A DNA stretch of 64,000 nt from Acidimicrobiia bacterium (GTDB taxonomy: Bacteria > Actinomycetota > Acidimicrobiia > IMCC26256 > PALSA-610), in the NCBI GenBank assembly GCA_026002935.1, contig BPGH01000002.1, positions 62,001 to 126,000 on the forward strand, given 5' to 3'. The position numbers and the translations under genes are program-made. Positions within the stretch are counted from its first letter, which is position 1, and every line of letters starts with the position of its first letter. This document shows positions 8,036 through 14,856 of this stretch, in pieces. The notes beneath the pieces are model-generated. The model was given only the letters and a program-made list of their open reading frames with translations. It ran no database searches and had not been told where the DNA came from.

Positions 8036-9049
8036 ATGACGAGCTCCGTGACCCGGCCGACCGCGAAGGACGTCCTGGGGGTGCCCGCGCTGCCACCGGC
8101 ACGCGCGACCGTCGCGGTGAACCGGCTGCGCGATCGCCTGCTCCGCCTGCACCGTCGGCTGGCACCACCTCCGGTCCAGGTGCTCGAGTCCCTGTTCGGG
8201 TTGCTCGACCACCGCGTGCTCGTCGCGCTGTGCGAAGCAGGTGTGCCCGATGCGCTGGAGCACCGGATGTCGACGGCCGAGCTGGCGCGCCGCACCGGTG
8301 CCGACGCCGACACACTCGAGCGCCTGGTGCGCTTCGCCTCGACTCGTGGTTGGCTCCGCGTCGACCGCAGGGGTGGCGTCCGCCCGACGGCGGTGACGGC
8401 GTTCCTGCGCCGTGACCATCCGGGGGGCTGGCGTGCGTGGGTCGACTTCGCAGGAGGTGCCGACGTCGTCGGTGCCGTTCAGCTCCTGTCCGCGTCGTCC
8501 GACGCCGATCCGTTCGCCACTTCGAACGGCCACGGCTTCTTCGAGTGGATGGCCCTGCACCCCGAACGCGGTGGCGCGTTCGACGGCGCGATGGAGGCGG
8601 GTGCCCGCATGCACGGCCTGGTGCTGGCGAAGGCGCTGCGGTGGCATCCGCCGGAGTCGGTGTGCGACGTCGGCGGTGGCACGGGCACGTTGCTCGCGAC
8701 CCTGCTCGACCTCGTGCCGGGACTGACCGGCACGGTGCTCGACCTCCCGGCCGTCGTCGGGAGAGCCGTCGAGCACGAACGGTTGACCGCAGTGGCGGGC
8801 GACGCGTTCGAGGCGGTTCCCTCGGGCTTCCACACCTACCTGCTCGTCAACGTGGTGCACGACTGGGGTGACGACGACGCCGCGCGCATCCTCGCCTCCG
8901 TCGCGCTCGCGGCCGACCGCGGAGCGCGGATCGTGATCGTCGAGGCCGAGGCGACGGCGTACGCCCCGTCGCCGGCGTCGGCGTCGCATCGGAGGTCCTC
9001 ATGGCCGCGCTCACACGCGGCGGTCGTGAGCGCACGACGGACGAGATGA
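8036..9049 (+). CDS. SAM-dependent O-methyltransferase (Methyltransferf_2 type), C-terminus frameshifted
   Basis: A class I methyltransferase resembling polyketide/phenolic O-methyltransferases. There is an N-terminal winged-helix dimerisation part (LLDHRVLVALCEAGVPDAL ... TAELARRTGAD), a SAM-binding loop VCDVGGGTGTLLATLL, and VNVVHDWGDDDAARIL with the usual His-Asp pair. After residue about 305 the frame turns to Ser/Arg-rich nonsense, while the +1 frame from about 8977 reads SEVLMAALTRGGRERTTDEMSAL, the expected C-terminal end. One indel near 8950-8985 therefore breaks the gene or the assembly. ATG 8036 was chosen. Substrate unknown. Confidence 0.85.
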   Translation: MTSSVTRPTAKDVLGVPALPPARATVAVNRLRDRLLRLHRRLAPPPVQVLESLFGLLDHRVLVALCEAGVPDALEHRMSTAELARRTGADADTLERLVRFASTRGWLRVDRRGGVRPTAVTAFLRRDHPGGWRAWVDFAGGADVVGAVQLLSASSDADPFATSNGHGFFEWMALHPERGGAFDGAMEAGARMHGLVLAKALRWHPPESVCDVGGGTGTLLATLLDLVPGLTGTVLDLPAVVGRAVEHERLTAVAGDAFEAVPSGFHTYLLVNVVHDWGDDDAARILASVALAADRGARIVIVEAEATAYAPSPASASHRRSSWPRSHAAVVSARRTR

Positions 9050-9146
9050 GCGCGCTCGGGGCGCGCGCCGGCCTACGGCTGGAGTCCCGCACCCCGCTCG
9101 CGTCGGGCGACTGCGCCTGGGCGTTCAGGCTCCGACCCGCCGACGA

Positions 9147-10340
9147 TCACGCCGTGAGCCGCGTGCGCAGCCCGCGGCGCTCGAGGACCGGGCGCATCAG
9201 GTCGACGAAGTTGTCGAAGTAGAAGGCGCGGCGCGCCGCGGGCGGCGTGGCGGCCGCGTCGAGGCTCCGCTCGAAGCGCGCGATCGGGTTCCGGCCCCCC
9301 TCGACGTGCGGGTAGTCGGACGAGAACATGCACATCCCGTCGCCGGTGTTGGCGACGATCCACCCCGTGTCCTCGTGCGGGTAGGGGGTGACGCGCACCT
9401 GGCGGCGCACGTACTCGCTGGGCTTCAGGTCCATGCGCTGGAGGCGTTCCTCGTTGCGGCGGAACGCCTCGAACGCGGAGTCGAGCATCCGCATCATCCC
9501 GGGCACCCACGACGCGCCCAGCTCGATCACCCCGATCCGCAACCCGGGGTGGTCCTGCAGGACGTTGTCGATCACCAGCGCGTGCAGCGTCTGCGCGACC
9601 GGCATCGGGATCGACATGTAGTCGAGGCTCTTGAAGTTGGTGTCGCCGCCGTGGAAGTCGGGCACGGGCGGGCGACCGTTCTCGAAGTACTGCTTCGGCA
9701 TCACGTTCTCGCCCGCGCCGGCGACGTGCAGCAGCACGGGCACGCCCGCCTCCTCGCACATCGACCAGACGCGGTCGAGGCCGACGTGGCTCGGCGAGTG
9801 GCCGGGCGGGCAGTACTGCGGGATCTGCAGCGCCGCCGCACCCGCGTCGATCGCCTCTTGCGCCAGCTGTGCGGCGGCGTCCATGTCGCCCAGCGGCAGC
9901 ACGCACACCGGCAGCAGGCGCGGGTCGACCGAGCACCAGTCGACGACGGCGCGCCGCTGTGCGCGGGCGAGCGCGACGGCGAGGCCGGTCTCGCCGTCGC
10001 GGTCGAAGCGGAGCACGGGCGCGCTCGTGAACGTGTCGAACACGAGCTGGCTCTCGAAACCGAGCAGGTCGAGCGCGCGCGGACGGTCCGCGCTGATGAA
10101 CGACCCGGTCGCGGCGAAGTTCTTGCGCAGGTTGATCTGCGCCTCGTCCTGCGCGCGGTAGGCGGGGTCCGCATGGCGTCGCCGCTCGCGCTCGATCCCC
10201 CACCGGCCCGGTTCCTCGGACGCGTGCCAGACGTAGGGGAACCGTTCCCGCACCGCGGGGTCGAGGTAGGGGTGGAGCCAGTCGGGCTCCTCCATGATGT
10301 GCGAGTCGGCGTCGTGCATCGGGCGGGTCGCGTACACCAC
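9147..10340 (-). CDS. Amidohydrolase-2 family metal-dependent hydrolase
   Basis: A roughly 397-residue TIM-barrel hydrolase. DADSHIMEEPDWL is the N-terminal metal-binding signature, VLLHVAGAGE the barrel His, GVIELGASWVP and MFSSDYPHVEGGRNP the C-terminal catalytic region. It resembles a widely duplicated actinobacterial family with uncharacterised substrates; three related enzymes occur in this window (3347, 9147, 18620). GTG 10340 was chosen; GTG 10337 or ATG 10319 are alternatives because no strong ribosome-binding site decides. The ORF-track extension to 11264 is antisense shadow. Confidence 0.88.
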   Translation of the reverse strand: MVYATRPMHDADSHIMEEPDWLHPYLDPAVRERFPYVWHASEEPGRWGIERERRRHADPAYRAQDEAQINLRKNFAATGSFISADRPRALDLLGFESQLVFDTFTSAPVLRFDRDGETGLAVALARAQRRAVVDWCSVDPRLLPVCVLPLGDMDAAAQLAQEAIDAGAAALQIPQYCPPGHSPSHVGLDRVWSMCEEAGVPVLLHVAGAGENVMPKQYFENGRPPVPDFHGGDTNFKSLDYMSIPMPVAQTLHALVIDNVLQDHPGLRIGVIELGASWVPGMMRMLDSAFEAFRRNEERLQRMDLKPSEYVRRQVRVTPYPHEDTGWIVANTGDGMCMFSSDYPHVEGGRNPIARFERSLDAAATPPAARRAFYFDNFVDLMRPVLERRGLRTRLTA

Positions 10341-10390
10341 GGCGCGAACGCTACGCGGCGCCGGCCGACCCGTCGACGGCCCGCGCCGTC

Positions 10391-11104
10391 TCAGGCCGGG
10401 GACGCGCGGTCCGCGAACGCGAGGTCGCAGACGACCGGACAGTGGTCGCCGGCGAGCGGGCGGTGCACGCGGGCGGGCCCCACGGCGAGCCCGGCACCGG
10501 CGGCGATCCAGTCGATCCGGCGCCGCGGCTCGCGGGCCGGGAACGTCGGGCCGGACGGCGCCGGGGTGAGACCGTGCGCCGCGAGGGCGGGTTCGACGTC
10601 GCCGGCCGTCAGGTTGAGGTCGGCGAGCAGCAGCCGCGGCGGCGGGCGGGACGCGAGCCGGTCGAGCACGACCGGGAGCTGCGTGCGGGCGCGCGTCCCG
10701 GTGGCGAGGTGGGTGACGGCGACGCTCACCGCACCGGCCGCGAGCCCGACCCGGGCGAGGAGCAGCACGCGCCGCTCGTCGCCCGGCTCCCCCGGGAGCG
10801 CCACGACCTCCACGTCGTCGATCACCCCGCGCGCGCACAGGGCGTTGCACTGCCGGCCGAACGAGACGCGCGCCGCCGGGGCGGTGTGGTGACGGAACCC
10901 CAGCGCGGCCGCGATCGCGGCCGGCTGGTCCGCGAAGCCGGTCCGCAGCGTGCGGAGGTCGACCTCCTGGAGACCGAGCACGTCGGCGTCGAGGCCGCGG
11001 CAGGTGTCGACCAGCGCGCGGGTCGAGGGGAGCCGGCCGGGCCGGGCGCCGTGCTTCGCGTTGAAGGTCGCCACCCGCACGACCGGCGTCTCGGGGCCCG
11101 CCAC
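10391..11104 (-). CDS. Endonuclease/exonuclease/phosphatase (EEP) family protein
   Basis: A 237-residue phosphodiesterase of the DNase I-like fold. All four motifs are visible: FNAKHG (Asn), LQEVD (catalytic Glu), LLADLNLTAGD (Asp-x-Asn) and GDHCPVVCDL (Asp-His). Substrate may be nucleic acid or a phosphoester such as a phospholipid or inositol phosphate. No signal peptide, so cytoplasmic. It lies upstream of the amidohydrolase on the same strand, 50 bases away, and may be co-transcribed. Confidence 0.85.
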   Translation of the reverse strand: MAGPETPVVRVATFNAKHGARPGRLPSTRALVDTCRGLDADVLGLQEVDLRTLRTGFADQPAAIAAALGFRHHTAPAARVSFGRQCNALCARGVIDDVEVVALPGEPGDERRVLLLARVGLAAGAVSVAVTHLATGTRARTQLPVVLDRLASRPPPRLLLADLNLTAGDVEPALAAHGLTPAPSGPTFPAREPRRRIDWIAAGAGLAVGPARVHRPLAGDHCPVVCDLAFADRASPA

Positions 11105-11120
11105 CGGCGTCCTCTCCTCG

Positions 11121-11159
11121 TCGCCCGTCGCGGTCGCCCGTCGCGGTCGCCCGTCGCGG
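11121..11159. repeat. Tandem 13-bp repeat (TCGCCCGTCGCGG x3)
   Basis: Three perfect head-to-tail 13-bp copies plus a degenerate fourth lie in the short gap before tRNA-His, followed by several GTCGCCGGG units. It looks like simple-sequence expansion of non-coding DNA; no role is evident. Confidence 0.8.
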
Positions 11160-11275
11160 TGGCCCGTCCGCGTCGCCGGGCGGGGTCGCCGGGGCGGGGT
11201 CGCCGGGCCCGGCCGGGACGGGCCGGCGGGCGGACCCTCTAGAATGACCCGGCCGTGCGGCCACGGCCGCGACGC

Positions 11276-11350
11276 GGTGACTGTAGCTCAGATGGTGAGA
11301 GCGTCGGGTTGTGGTCCCGAAGGTCGGGGGTTCGAGTCCCCTCAGTCACC
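11276..11350 (+). tRNA. tRNA-His (anticodon GTG)
   Basis: Acceptor GTGACTG/CAGTCAC with the extra 5' G (-1) opposite C73 that marks histidine tRNAs. Anticodon loop TTGTGGT gives GTG. The T arm GGGGG-TTCGAGT-CCCCT folds. The next bases happen to read CCA. Its 3' end overlaps the stop codon of the converging nucleoside hydrolase gene. Confidence 0.95.
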
Positions 11351-12080
11351 CCACCAGCGCGCGGACGCGCGCGACCAGGCGGTCGCGATCCGCGCCCACG
11401 ACGACGCGCACCGGTGACCCCGAGGGGTCGCGGCGCATCCGGCCCGCGGCGTCCACCACGACCATGGCGGGCTCGGCCCACACGCACGGCTCACCCGCGC
11501 ACGCGAGGAGCGCCGCCGGGTCGTGCAGCACGAACGGCACCGGGCCGCGCCGCGACCGCCACCGGTCGAGCGCATCGCGCAGGCCCGGCACGCGCGCGGT
11601 GAGCGCCGCCTCCTCCGCGTCCGAGCAGCGCAGCGACGCGGTGACGTCGAGCGGCACGACGAGGAGGTCGACCCCGGCCGCGGCGCGCACCAGGGCCGAC
11701 GCCGAGGGCGGGTCGGCGCCGACGTTGTGTTCCACCTCGACGACCGCCCCCCGGTGGTGGACCGGCCCGAACGCCCCGCCCATCGCGGCGACCCGACCCG
11801 GCAGCGCACCGGCGGCCGCCAGCGCGGCGCCGTGGGTCCAGGGGCCGATGAGCACCAGCGCGTCGGCCGCCGCCACCCGATCCGGCGGTGGCGGCCCGGC
11901 GACGACCGGCACCGCCGGCAGCACCGCCCGGGCGAGGCCGGCCCGGCGGGCGGCGTCGCCGGCGTCGCGGCCGACCGTGCTGACCCCCGCGACGTCGAGG
12001 CCGGGGTGGGCGGCGGCGCAGGCGAGCGCCACCAGGTCGTCGGGATCGTCACCGACGTCGGTGTCGATCCAGCACCTCAC
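11346..12080 (-). CDS. Nucleoside hydrolase (inosine/uridine-preferring family)
   Basis: A 244-residue N-ribohydrolase. The N-terminus CWIDTDVGDDPDDLVAL is the Ca2+-binding D-x-D-x-x-x-DD signature, and VVEVEHNVGADPPSA and a late VPFVLHDPAALL with the HD pair are family features. It would split nucleosides into ribose and base for salvage. It is slightly shorter than typical enzymes (about 300 residues). The GTG start overlaps the stop of the upstream epimerase as GTGA. The gene ends five bases inside tRNA-His on the other strand. Confidence 0.85.
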   Translation of the reverse strand: MRCWIDTDVGDDPDDLVALACAAAHPGLDVAGVSTVGRDAGDAARRAGLARAVLPAVPVVAGPPPPDRVAAADALVLIGPWTHGAALAAAGALPGRVAAMGGAFGPVHHRGAVVEVEHNVGADPPSASALVRAAAGVDLLVVPLDVTASLRCSDAEEAALTARVPGLRDALDRWRSRRGPVPFVLHDPAALLACAGEPCVWAEPAMVVVDAAGRMRRDPSGSPVRVVVGADRDRLVARVRALVG

Positions 12081-12979
12081 GCCCGCCGCAGCTCCGATCG
12101 CAACGCGCCCTCGAGCAGCGGCTGCGCGAACCGGAAGCCCGACGCCTCGAGCCGGCGCGGCAGCACCCGCTGGCTGAACAGGAGCAGCGACTCGACGAGC
12201 TCCTTGCCGTAGCGCAGCTCCAGCGGGAACAGCGGCGTCGGCAGGAGCGTCGGGCGGTGCAGCACCTCGCCGAGCGTGCGCGTGAACTCGAGGTTGGTCA
12301 CCGGGTTCGGCGCGGTCGCGTTGACCGGGCCCGCGAGCGCGTCGGTCTCGATCACGTGGCGGATGGCGCGCACCTCGTCCTCCAGCGCGATCCACGACAT
12401 CCACTGCCGGCCCGAGCCGATGCGGCCACCCAGCCCGAGCCGGAACGGCCCGAGCATGCGCGCGAGCGCGCCGCCGGAGCGGGCGAGGACGATGCCGGTG
12501 CGCAGGAGCACCGTCCGGACGCCCGCGTCGATCGCCGGGCGCGTCTCGGCCTCCCACCGGCGCACGACACCCGCGAGGAAGTCGTCGCCCGGCTCCGACT
12601 CCTCCGTGAGCGTCTCGTCACCCCGGTTGCCGTAGATGCCGATCGCCGAGCCCGACACGAACACCCGCGGCTTGCGCTCACGGCTCGCGATCGCCGCGGC
12701 GAGCACGGCGGTGCCGCGGGTGCGGCTCTGCTCGATCCGGCGCTTCTGCTCCTCGGTCCAGCGCCGCTCCCCGATCCCCTCCCCGGCGAGGTGGACCACG
12801 GCGTCGAGGCCCTCCAGCGCCGGGGCGTCGATGCGGCCCCCCTCGGGATCCCAGCCGATCTCGTCGCCCTCGGTGATCCCGCCCCGCCGCAGCCGCAGCA
12901 CCCGGTGGCCGTCCCGTGCGAGCGAGGCCGTGAGGGCGGTCCCGATCAGCCCGCTCGCCCCGCTGATCGCGATCTGCAT
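12077..12979 (-). CDS. TIGR01777-family epimerase/SDR (YfcH/SDR39U1-like)
   Basis: A 300-residue NAD(P)-binding Rossmann protein. IAISGASGLIGTALTASL is the dinucleotide loop; VVHLAGEGIGERRWTEEQKRRI and SGSAIGIYGNRGDE are diagnostic of the TIGR01777 family, whose substrate is unknown. The C-terminal part with LLFSQRVLPRRLEASGFRF is the conserved DUF1731 tail. ATG 12979 was chosen over 13024. Overlaps the nucleoside hydrolase by four bases, so the pair is an operon ending near tRNA-His. Confidence 0.93.
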   Translation of the reverse strand: MQIAISGASGLIGTALTASLARDGHRVLRLRRGGITEGDEIGWDPEGGRIDAPALEGLDAVVHLAGEGIGERRWTEEQKRRIEQSRTRGTAVLAAAIASRERKPRVFVSGSAIGIYGNRGDETLTEESEPGDDFLAGVVRRWEAETRPAIDAGVRTVLLRTGIVLARSGGALARMLGPFRLGLGGRIGSGRQWMSWIALEDEVRAIRHVIETDALAGPVNATAPNPVTNLEFTRTLGEVLHRPTLLPTPLFPLELRYGKELVESLLLFSQRVLPRRLEASGFRFAQPLLEGALRSELRRA

Positions 12980-13045
12980 GGGCGCAGACGCTACGCGCCC
13001 GGGCCGGGCCGGTGCGGATCCCACGCGCTATCGTGGCGTCTCCTC

Positions 13046-13119
13046 GCGCCCCTAGCTCAACTGGTCAGAGCGGCAGACTCTTAATCTGCGGGTTCAGGGT
13101 TCGAGTCCCTGGGGGCGTA
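13046..13119 (+). tRNA. tRNA-Lys (anticodon CTT); island attachment site
   Basis: Acceptor GCGCCCC/GGGGCGT (one G-U pair), D arm TAGCTCAACTGGTCAGAGC, anticodon loop CTCTTAA giving CTT, T arm CAGGG-TTCGAGT-CCCTG. Discriminator A, CCA not encoded. From the 3' anticodon stem onward the gene is repeated perfectly 3.8 kb downstream, showing it served as an integration site. Confidence 0.96.
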
Positions 13120-13120
13120 C
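13085..13120. repeat. attL: tRNA-Lys 3' end, 36-bp direct repeat copy 1
   Basis: The 36 bases starting TCTGCGGGTTCAGGG in the tRNA-Lys 3' half recur without mismatch at 16901-16936. The bases flanking the repeat differ on both sides, so the match has sharp ends. This is the classical arrangement left by tyrosine-recombinase integration into a tRNA 3' end. Confidence 0.9.
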
Positions 13121-13150
13121 TCGGCTTCGAGCACGAGCGGGGAAAAGGAC

Positions 13151-13444
13151 ATGAGTCTGGACAACACCAACATTCCGGGTCCGCTCGGGGAACCGACGCC
13201 TGAGGGCGGGCTGCAGGTGCTGATCTCGAGCTACCGCCGGGGCAGCGACGACGTCGAGGCTGCGGGTCGTTCGGTCGACCGATCGACGAATGATGAACCC
13301 CGACCCGCCGCCGACGTGCGTACGACCGTCAGCGCCCGAGGACACCGGCTGAACCCGACGAGCGCGCTAAGCGCGAAGCTGAAACCTGGTGCCAAAATTG
13401 CCTTGACCGTGCCCGCGCGTATGCCGATACTGGCCAACGTCTAG
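13151..13444 (+). CDS. Hypothetical island ORF, 97 residues
   Basis: Unrecognised. Begins MSLDNTNIPGPLGEPTPEGG, is preceded by a plausible ribosome-binding site (AAAAGGAC five bases before the ATG), and starts 31 bases after tRNA-Lys. It has no domain, membrane segment or repeat that I recognise. Its codon use is less GC-extreme than the flanking chromosome, with AT-ending codons near the end, consistent with island origin. A perfect 12-bp hairpin follows it. It could be a real small protein or a chance frame. Confidence 0.4.
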   Translation: MSLDNTNIPGPLGEPTPEGGLQVLISSYRRGSDDVEAAGRSVDRSTNDEPRPAADVRTTVSARGHRLNPTSALSAKLKPGAKIALTVPARMPILANV

Positions 13445-13452
13445 GCATGCCC
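13439..13452. repeat. 14-bp repeat GTCTAGGCATGCCC, copy 1
   Basis: The same 14 bases occur at 13591-13604, where they encode part of the variable arm of the class II tRNA. Copy 1 lies at the 3' end of the small ORF. It may be a recombination scar or a partial tRNA duplication; no function is evident. Confidence 0.7.
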
Positions 13453-13511
13453 GCATGCGAGGCCGCTGGGTCGAACACCCGGAGGGTTCCCGCTATAGGG
13501 TGAGCAATTTC

Positions 13512-13540
13512 GAACGGGGGCCCTGTGGGGGCCCCCGTTC
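13512..13540. terminator. Perfect 12-bp hairpin between small ORF and opposing tRNA
   Basis: GAACGGGGGCCC-TGTGG-GGGCCCCCGTTC, a perfect 12-bp stem with a 5-base loop. It lies downstream of both the plus-strand ORF and the minus-strand tRNA, so it is positioned as a bidirectional terminator. No long T tract follows, which is usual in high-GC actinobacteria. Confidence 0.75.
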
Positions 13541-13556
13541 TACTTGCCTCAGCATG

Positions 13557-13649
13557 CGGAGGGAGGGGGATTCGAACCCCCGGAGCTGCTGTCTAGGCAT
13601 GCCCTCCGGTTTTTCAGACCGGTGCATTCGGCCGCTCTGCCATCCCTCC
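13557..13649 (-). tRNA. Class II (serine-type) tRNA with GAA anticodon
   Basis: Reads GGAGGGATGGCAGAGCGG on the minus strand. Acceptor GGAGGGA/TCCCTCC; 3-bp D stem GCA/TGC; anticodon stem CCGGT/ACCGG with loop CTGAAAA, giving anticodon GAA (Phe); a long variable arm forming GGGC-A-TGC/GCA-GCTC; T arm GGGGG-TTCGAAT-CCCCC; discriminator G73, no encoded CCA. The long arm, short D stem and G73 are serine-type identity features, and seryl-tRNA synthetase ignores the anticodon. The loop differs from tRNA-Ser(GGA) by one base. Either it is charged with serine and reads Phe codons, or it is inactive, or the loop has a base error. Confidence 0.8.
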
Positions 13650-13666
13650 GTGCCTCCAACGCGAAT

Positions 13667-13690
13667 GAGCCGCCCGATTGGGGGCGGCTC
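13667..13690. terminator. 9-bp hairpin upstream of the class II tRNA
   Basis: GAGCCGCCC-GATTGG-GGGCGGCTC, a perfect stem directly 5' of the minus-strand tRNA. A terminator-like hairpin or processing element; direction undetermined. Confidence 0.55.
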
Positions 13691-13771
13691 CAGGGCTACG
13701 GGTAGAACTGCTACGGTCAGCAGCAGTCCAATCCCGACCAGCTCGGGGATGCCCCCCGTGTCGGTCAGCTC

Positions 13772-13799
13772 AGAGGGCGTCCGGTCCCGGGCGCCCTCT
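13772..13799. terminator. 8-bp hairpin in island
   Basis: AGAGGGCG-12 bases-CGCCCTCT followed by T and C residues (CTCTT). Terminator-like on the plus strand; the transcript it would end is not identified. Confidence 0.45.
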
Positions 13800-14136
13800 T
13801 CGCGTTGTGGAGGGGACGGTAGCAGCTGATCACACGCGTGTCACTCGGCCCGGCACGGAGCGCCTCGCGTCCACCGGTGATGGGCTTCAGCCCGCCCGAG
13901 GTGCAGCTCCGCAGCGCCGGAACTCAGCCTCCGCGCCGGGCCCGTCTGGATCAGGTCCCGGGTCGAGCACTTCGCCGCGACCTGGGACCGCAAGCCGGGC
14001 CGGCCCGTCAGCACCGGTCTCCCGGCGGCACGCTGAACCCCGAACCCCCGGACGCGCGTCACCCCAGGTGATTGCACCTGTGTGATTCGCGCGCTACCTT
14101 CTCGTGGTAGGTGACCCGTCGTGCGCCTGCGCGATG

Positions 14137-14173
14137 GACGACGGCCCCGCAACCAACCGGCGGGGCCGTCGTC
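14137..14173. terminator. Perfect 14-bp hairpin before the HNH gene
   Basis: GACGACGGCCCCGC-AACCAACCG-GCGGGGCCGTCGTC, a perfect 14-bp stem 26 bases upstream of the HNH start. It may terminate upstream transcription or structure the HNH leader RNA. Confidence 0.7.
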
Positions 14174-14199
14174 ACTCCGCCGGAGTATCGAGGTGGCCG

Positions 14200-14487
14200 A
14201 TGGCGTGGGAGGGCAGCACCCGATCGCGTCGGCTCCCACCCGACTGGCCGGCACGTCGCCAACGGGTGCTCGCACGCGACCGCGGCATCTGCCACGTCTG
14301 CGGACTCCCCGGCGCCGACCAGGTCGATCACCTGACACCCGGCGACGACCACCACGACACGAATTTCGCTGCTATCCACAGCCGCCCCCGCCACAGCGTC
14401 AAGAGCGCACGAGAGGGCAACGCAGCCCGCGCCCGCAGCCGTGTCCCGAGACGTCGACCTGCCGAGCCGCATCCCGGGTTGCGCTGA
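14200..14487 (+). CDS. HNH endonuclease (actinophage type)
   Basis: A 95-residue protein starting MAWEGSTRSRRLPPDW, closely patterned on small actinophage HNH nucleases. CHVCGLPGADQVDHLTPGDDHHDTNFAAIH contains the first zinc CxxC, the DH, the Asn and the final His of the H-N-H fold. In many relatives the downstream C-H pair is CHRRKSA; here RHSVKSA has lost the cysteine, so metal binding may be weakened. ATG 14200 follows an AGGTGG ribosome-binding site; the track start at 14104 is too early. In phages such genes lie beside the terminase; no terminase is present. Confidence 0.8.
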   Translation: MAWEGSTRSRRLPPDWPARRQRVLARDRGICHVCGLPGADQVDHLTPGDDHHDTNFAAIHSRPRHSVKSAREGNAARARSRVPRRRPAEPHPGLR

Positions 14488-14658
14488 CCCCCAGGGGGAT
14501 GTCCCCGATGTCCGATGTTTCCCCCTCGGGAGGTGCTGCGGAGCGCCCCGTGTGCGGGTTCCGAGTCTTCGGGGTACAAATCGGTCAACTGAATGCACCG
14601 CTGGGTGTCCGAGCCGATGCTTACGATGATCGCGACCCGCGTACCAGGAGCCACCCAC

Positions 14659-14856
14659 ATGCCGACACGTACCCGTCGCCGATCGGGGGTTCACGTCGTC
14701 GACGTGGCCCACAGCGATCTCGTCGCCGAGCTACGCAAGGCGGTCGCGCGGGAAGGGCTTACGGTCGATGAGTTCATCCGGCGCGGACGATCAGACGAGC
14801 TTGAGACTGACCGGCTACGCGACTTGTGGCTCCGGATCGGACCGGCCGTGCGGTGA
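14659..14856 (+). CDS. Small protein, possible antitoxin-like DNA-binding partner
   Basis: A 65-residue protein with the core VAHSDLVAELRKAVAREGLTVDEFIRRGRSDELETDRLRDLW. The pattern of a short basic N-terminus followed by helices with LxxELRxAVxxEGLxxDEF is like ribbon-helix-helix or antitoxin small proteins, but I do not recognise a family with certainty. ATG 14659 has AGGAG eight bases upstream. Its stop overlaps the GTG start of the next gene (GTGA), so the two are translated as a unit. Confidence 0.6.
   Translation: MPTRTRRRSGVHVVDVAHSDLVAELRKAVAREGLTVDEFIRRGRSDELETDRLRDLWLRIGPAVR

Larger units (their letters stand above)
13651..14199. other. Island intergenic region with several hairpins, no convincing gene
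   Basis: A 550-base stretch without a protein-like ORF; the track ORFs here have random composition. It contains three stem-loops listed separately (13667, 13772, 14137) and a CAGCAG-rich segment. It may encode a structured RNA or simply carry phage-type terminators. Confidence 0.5.

Noticed and set aside
13678-14085. 135-aa ORF in the island
   Set aside because: No ribosome-binding site, random Pro/Arg/Ser composition, overlaps hairpins.
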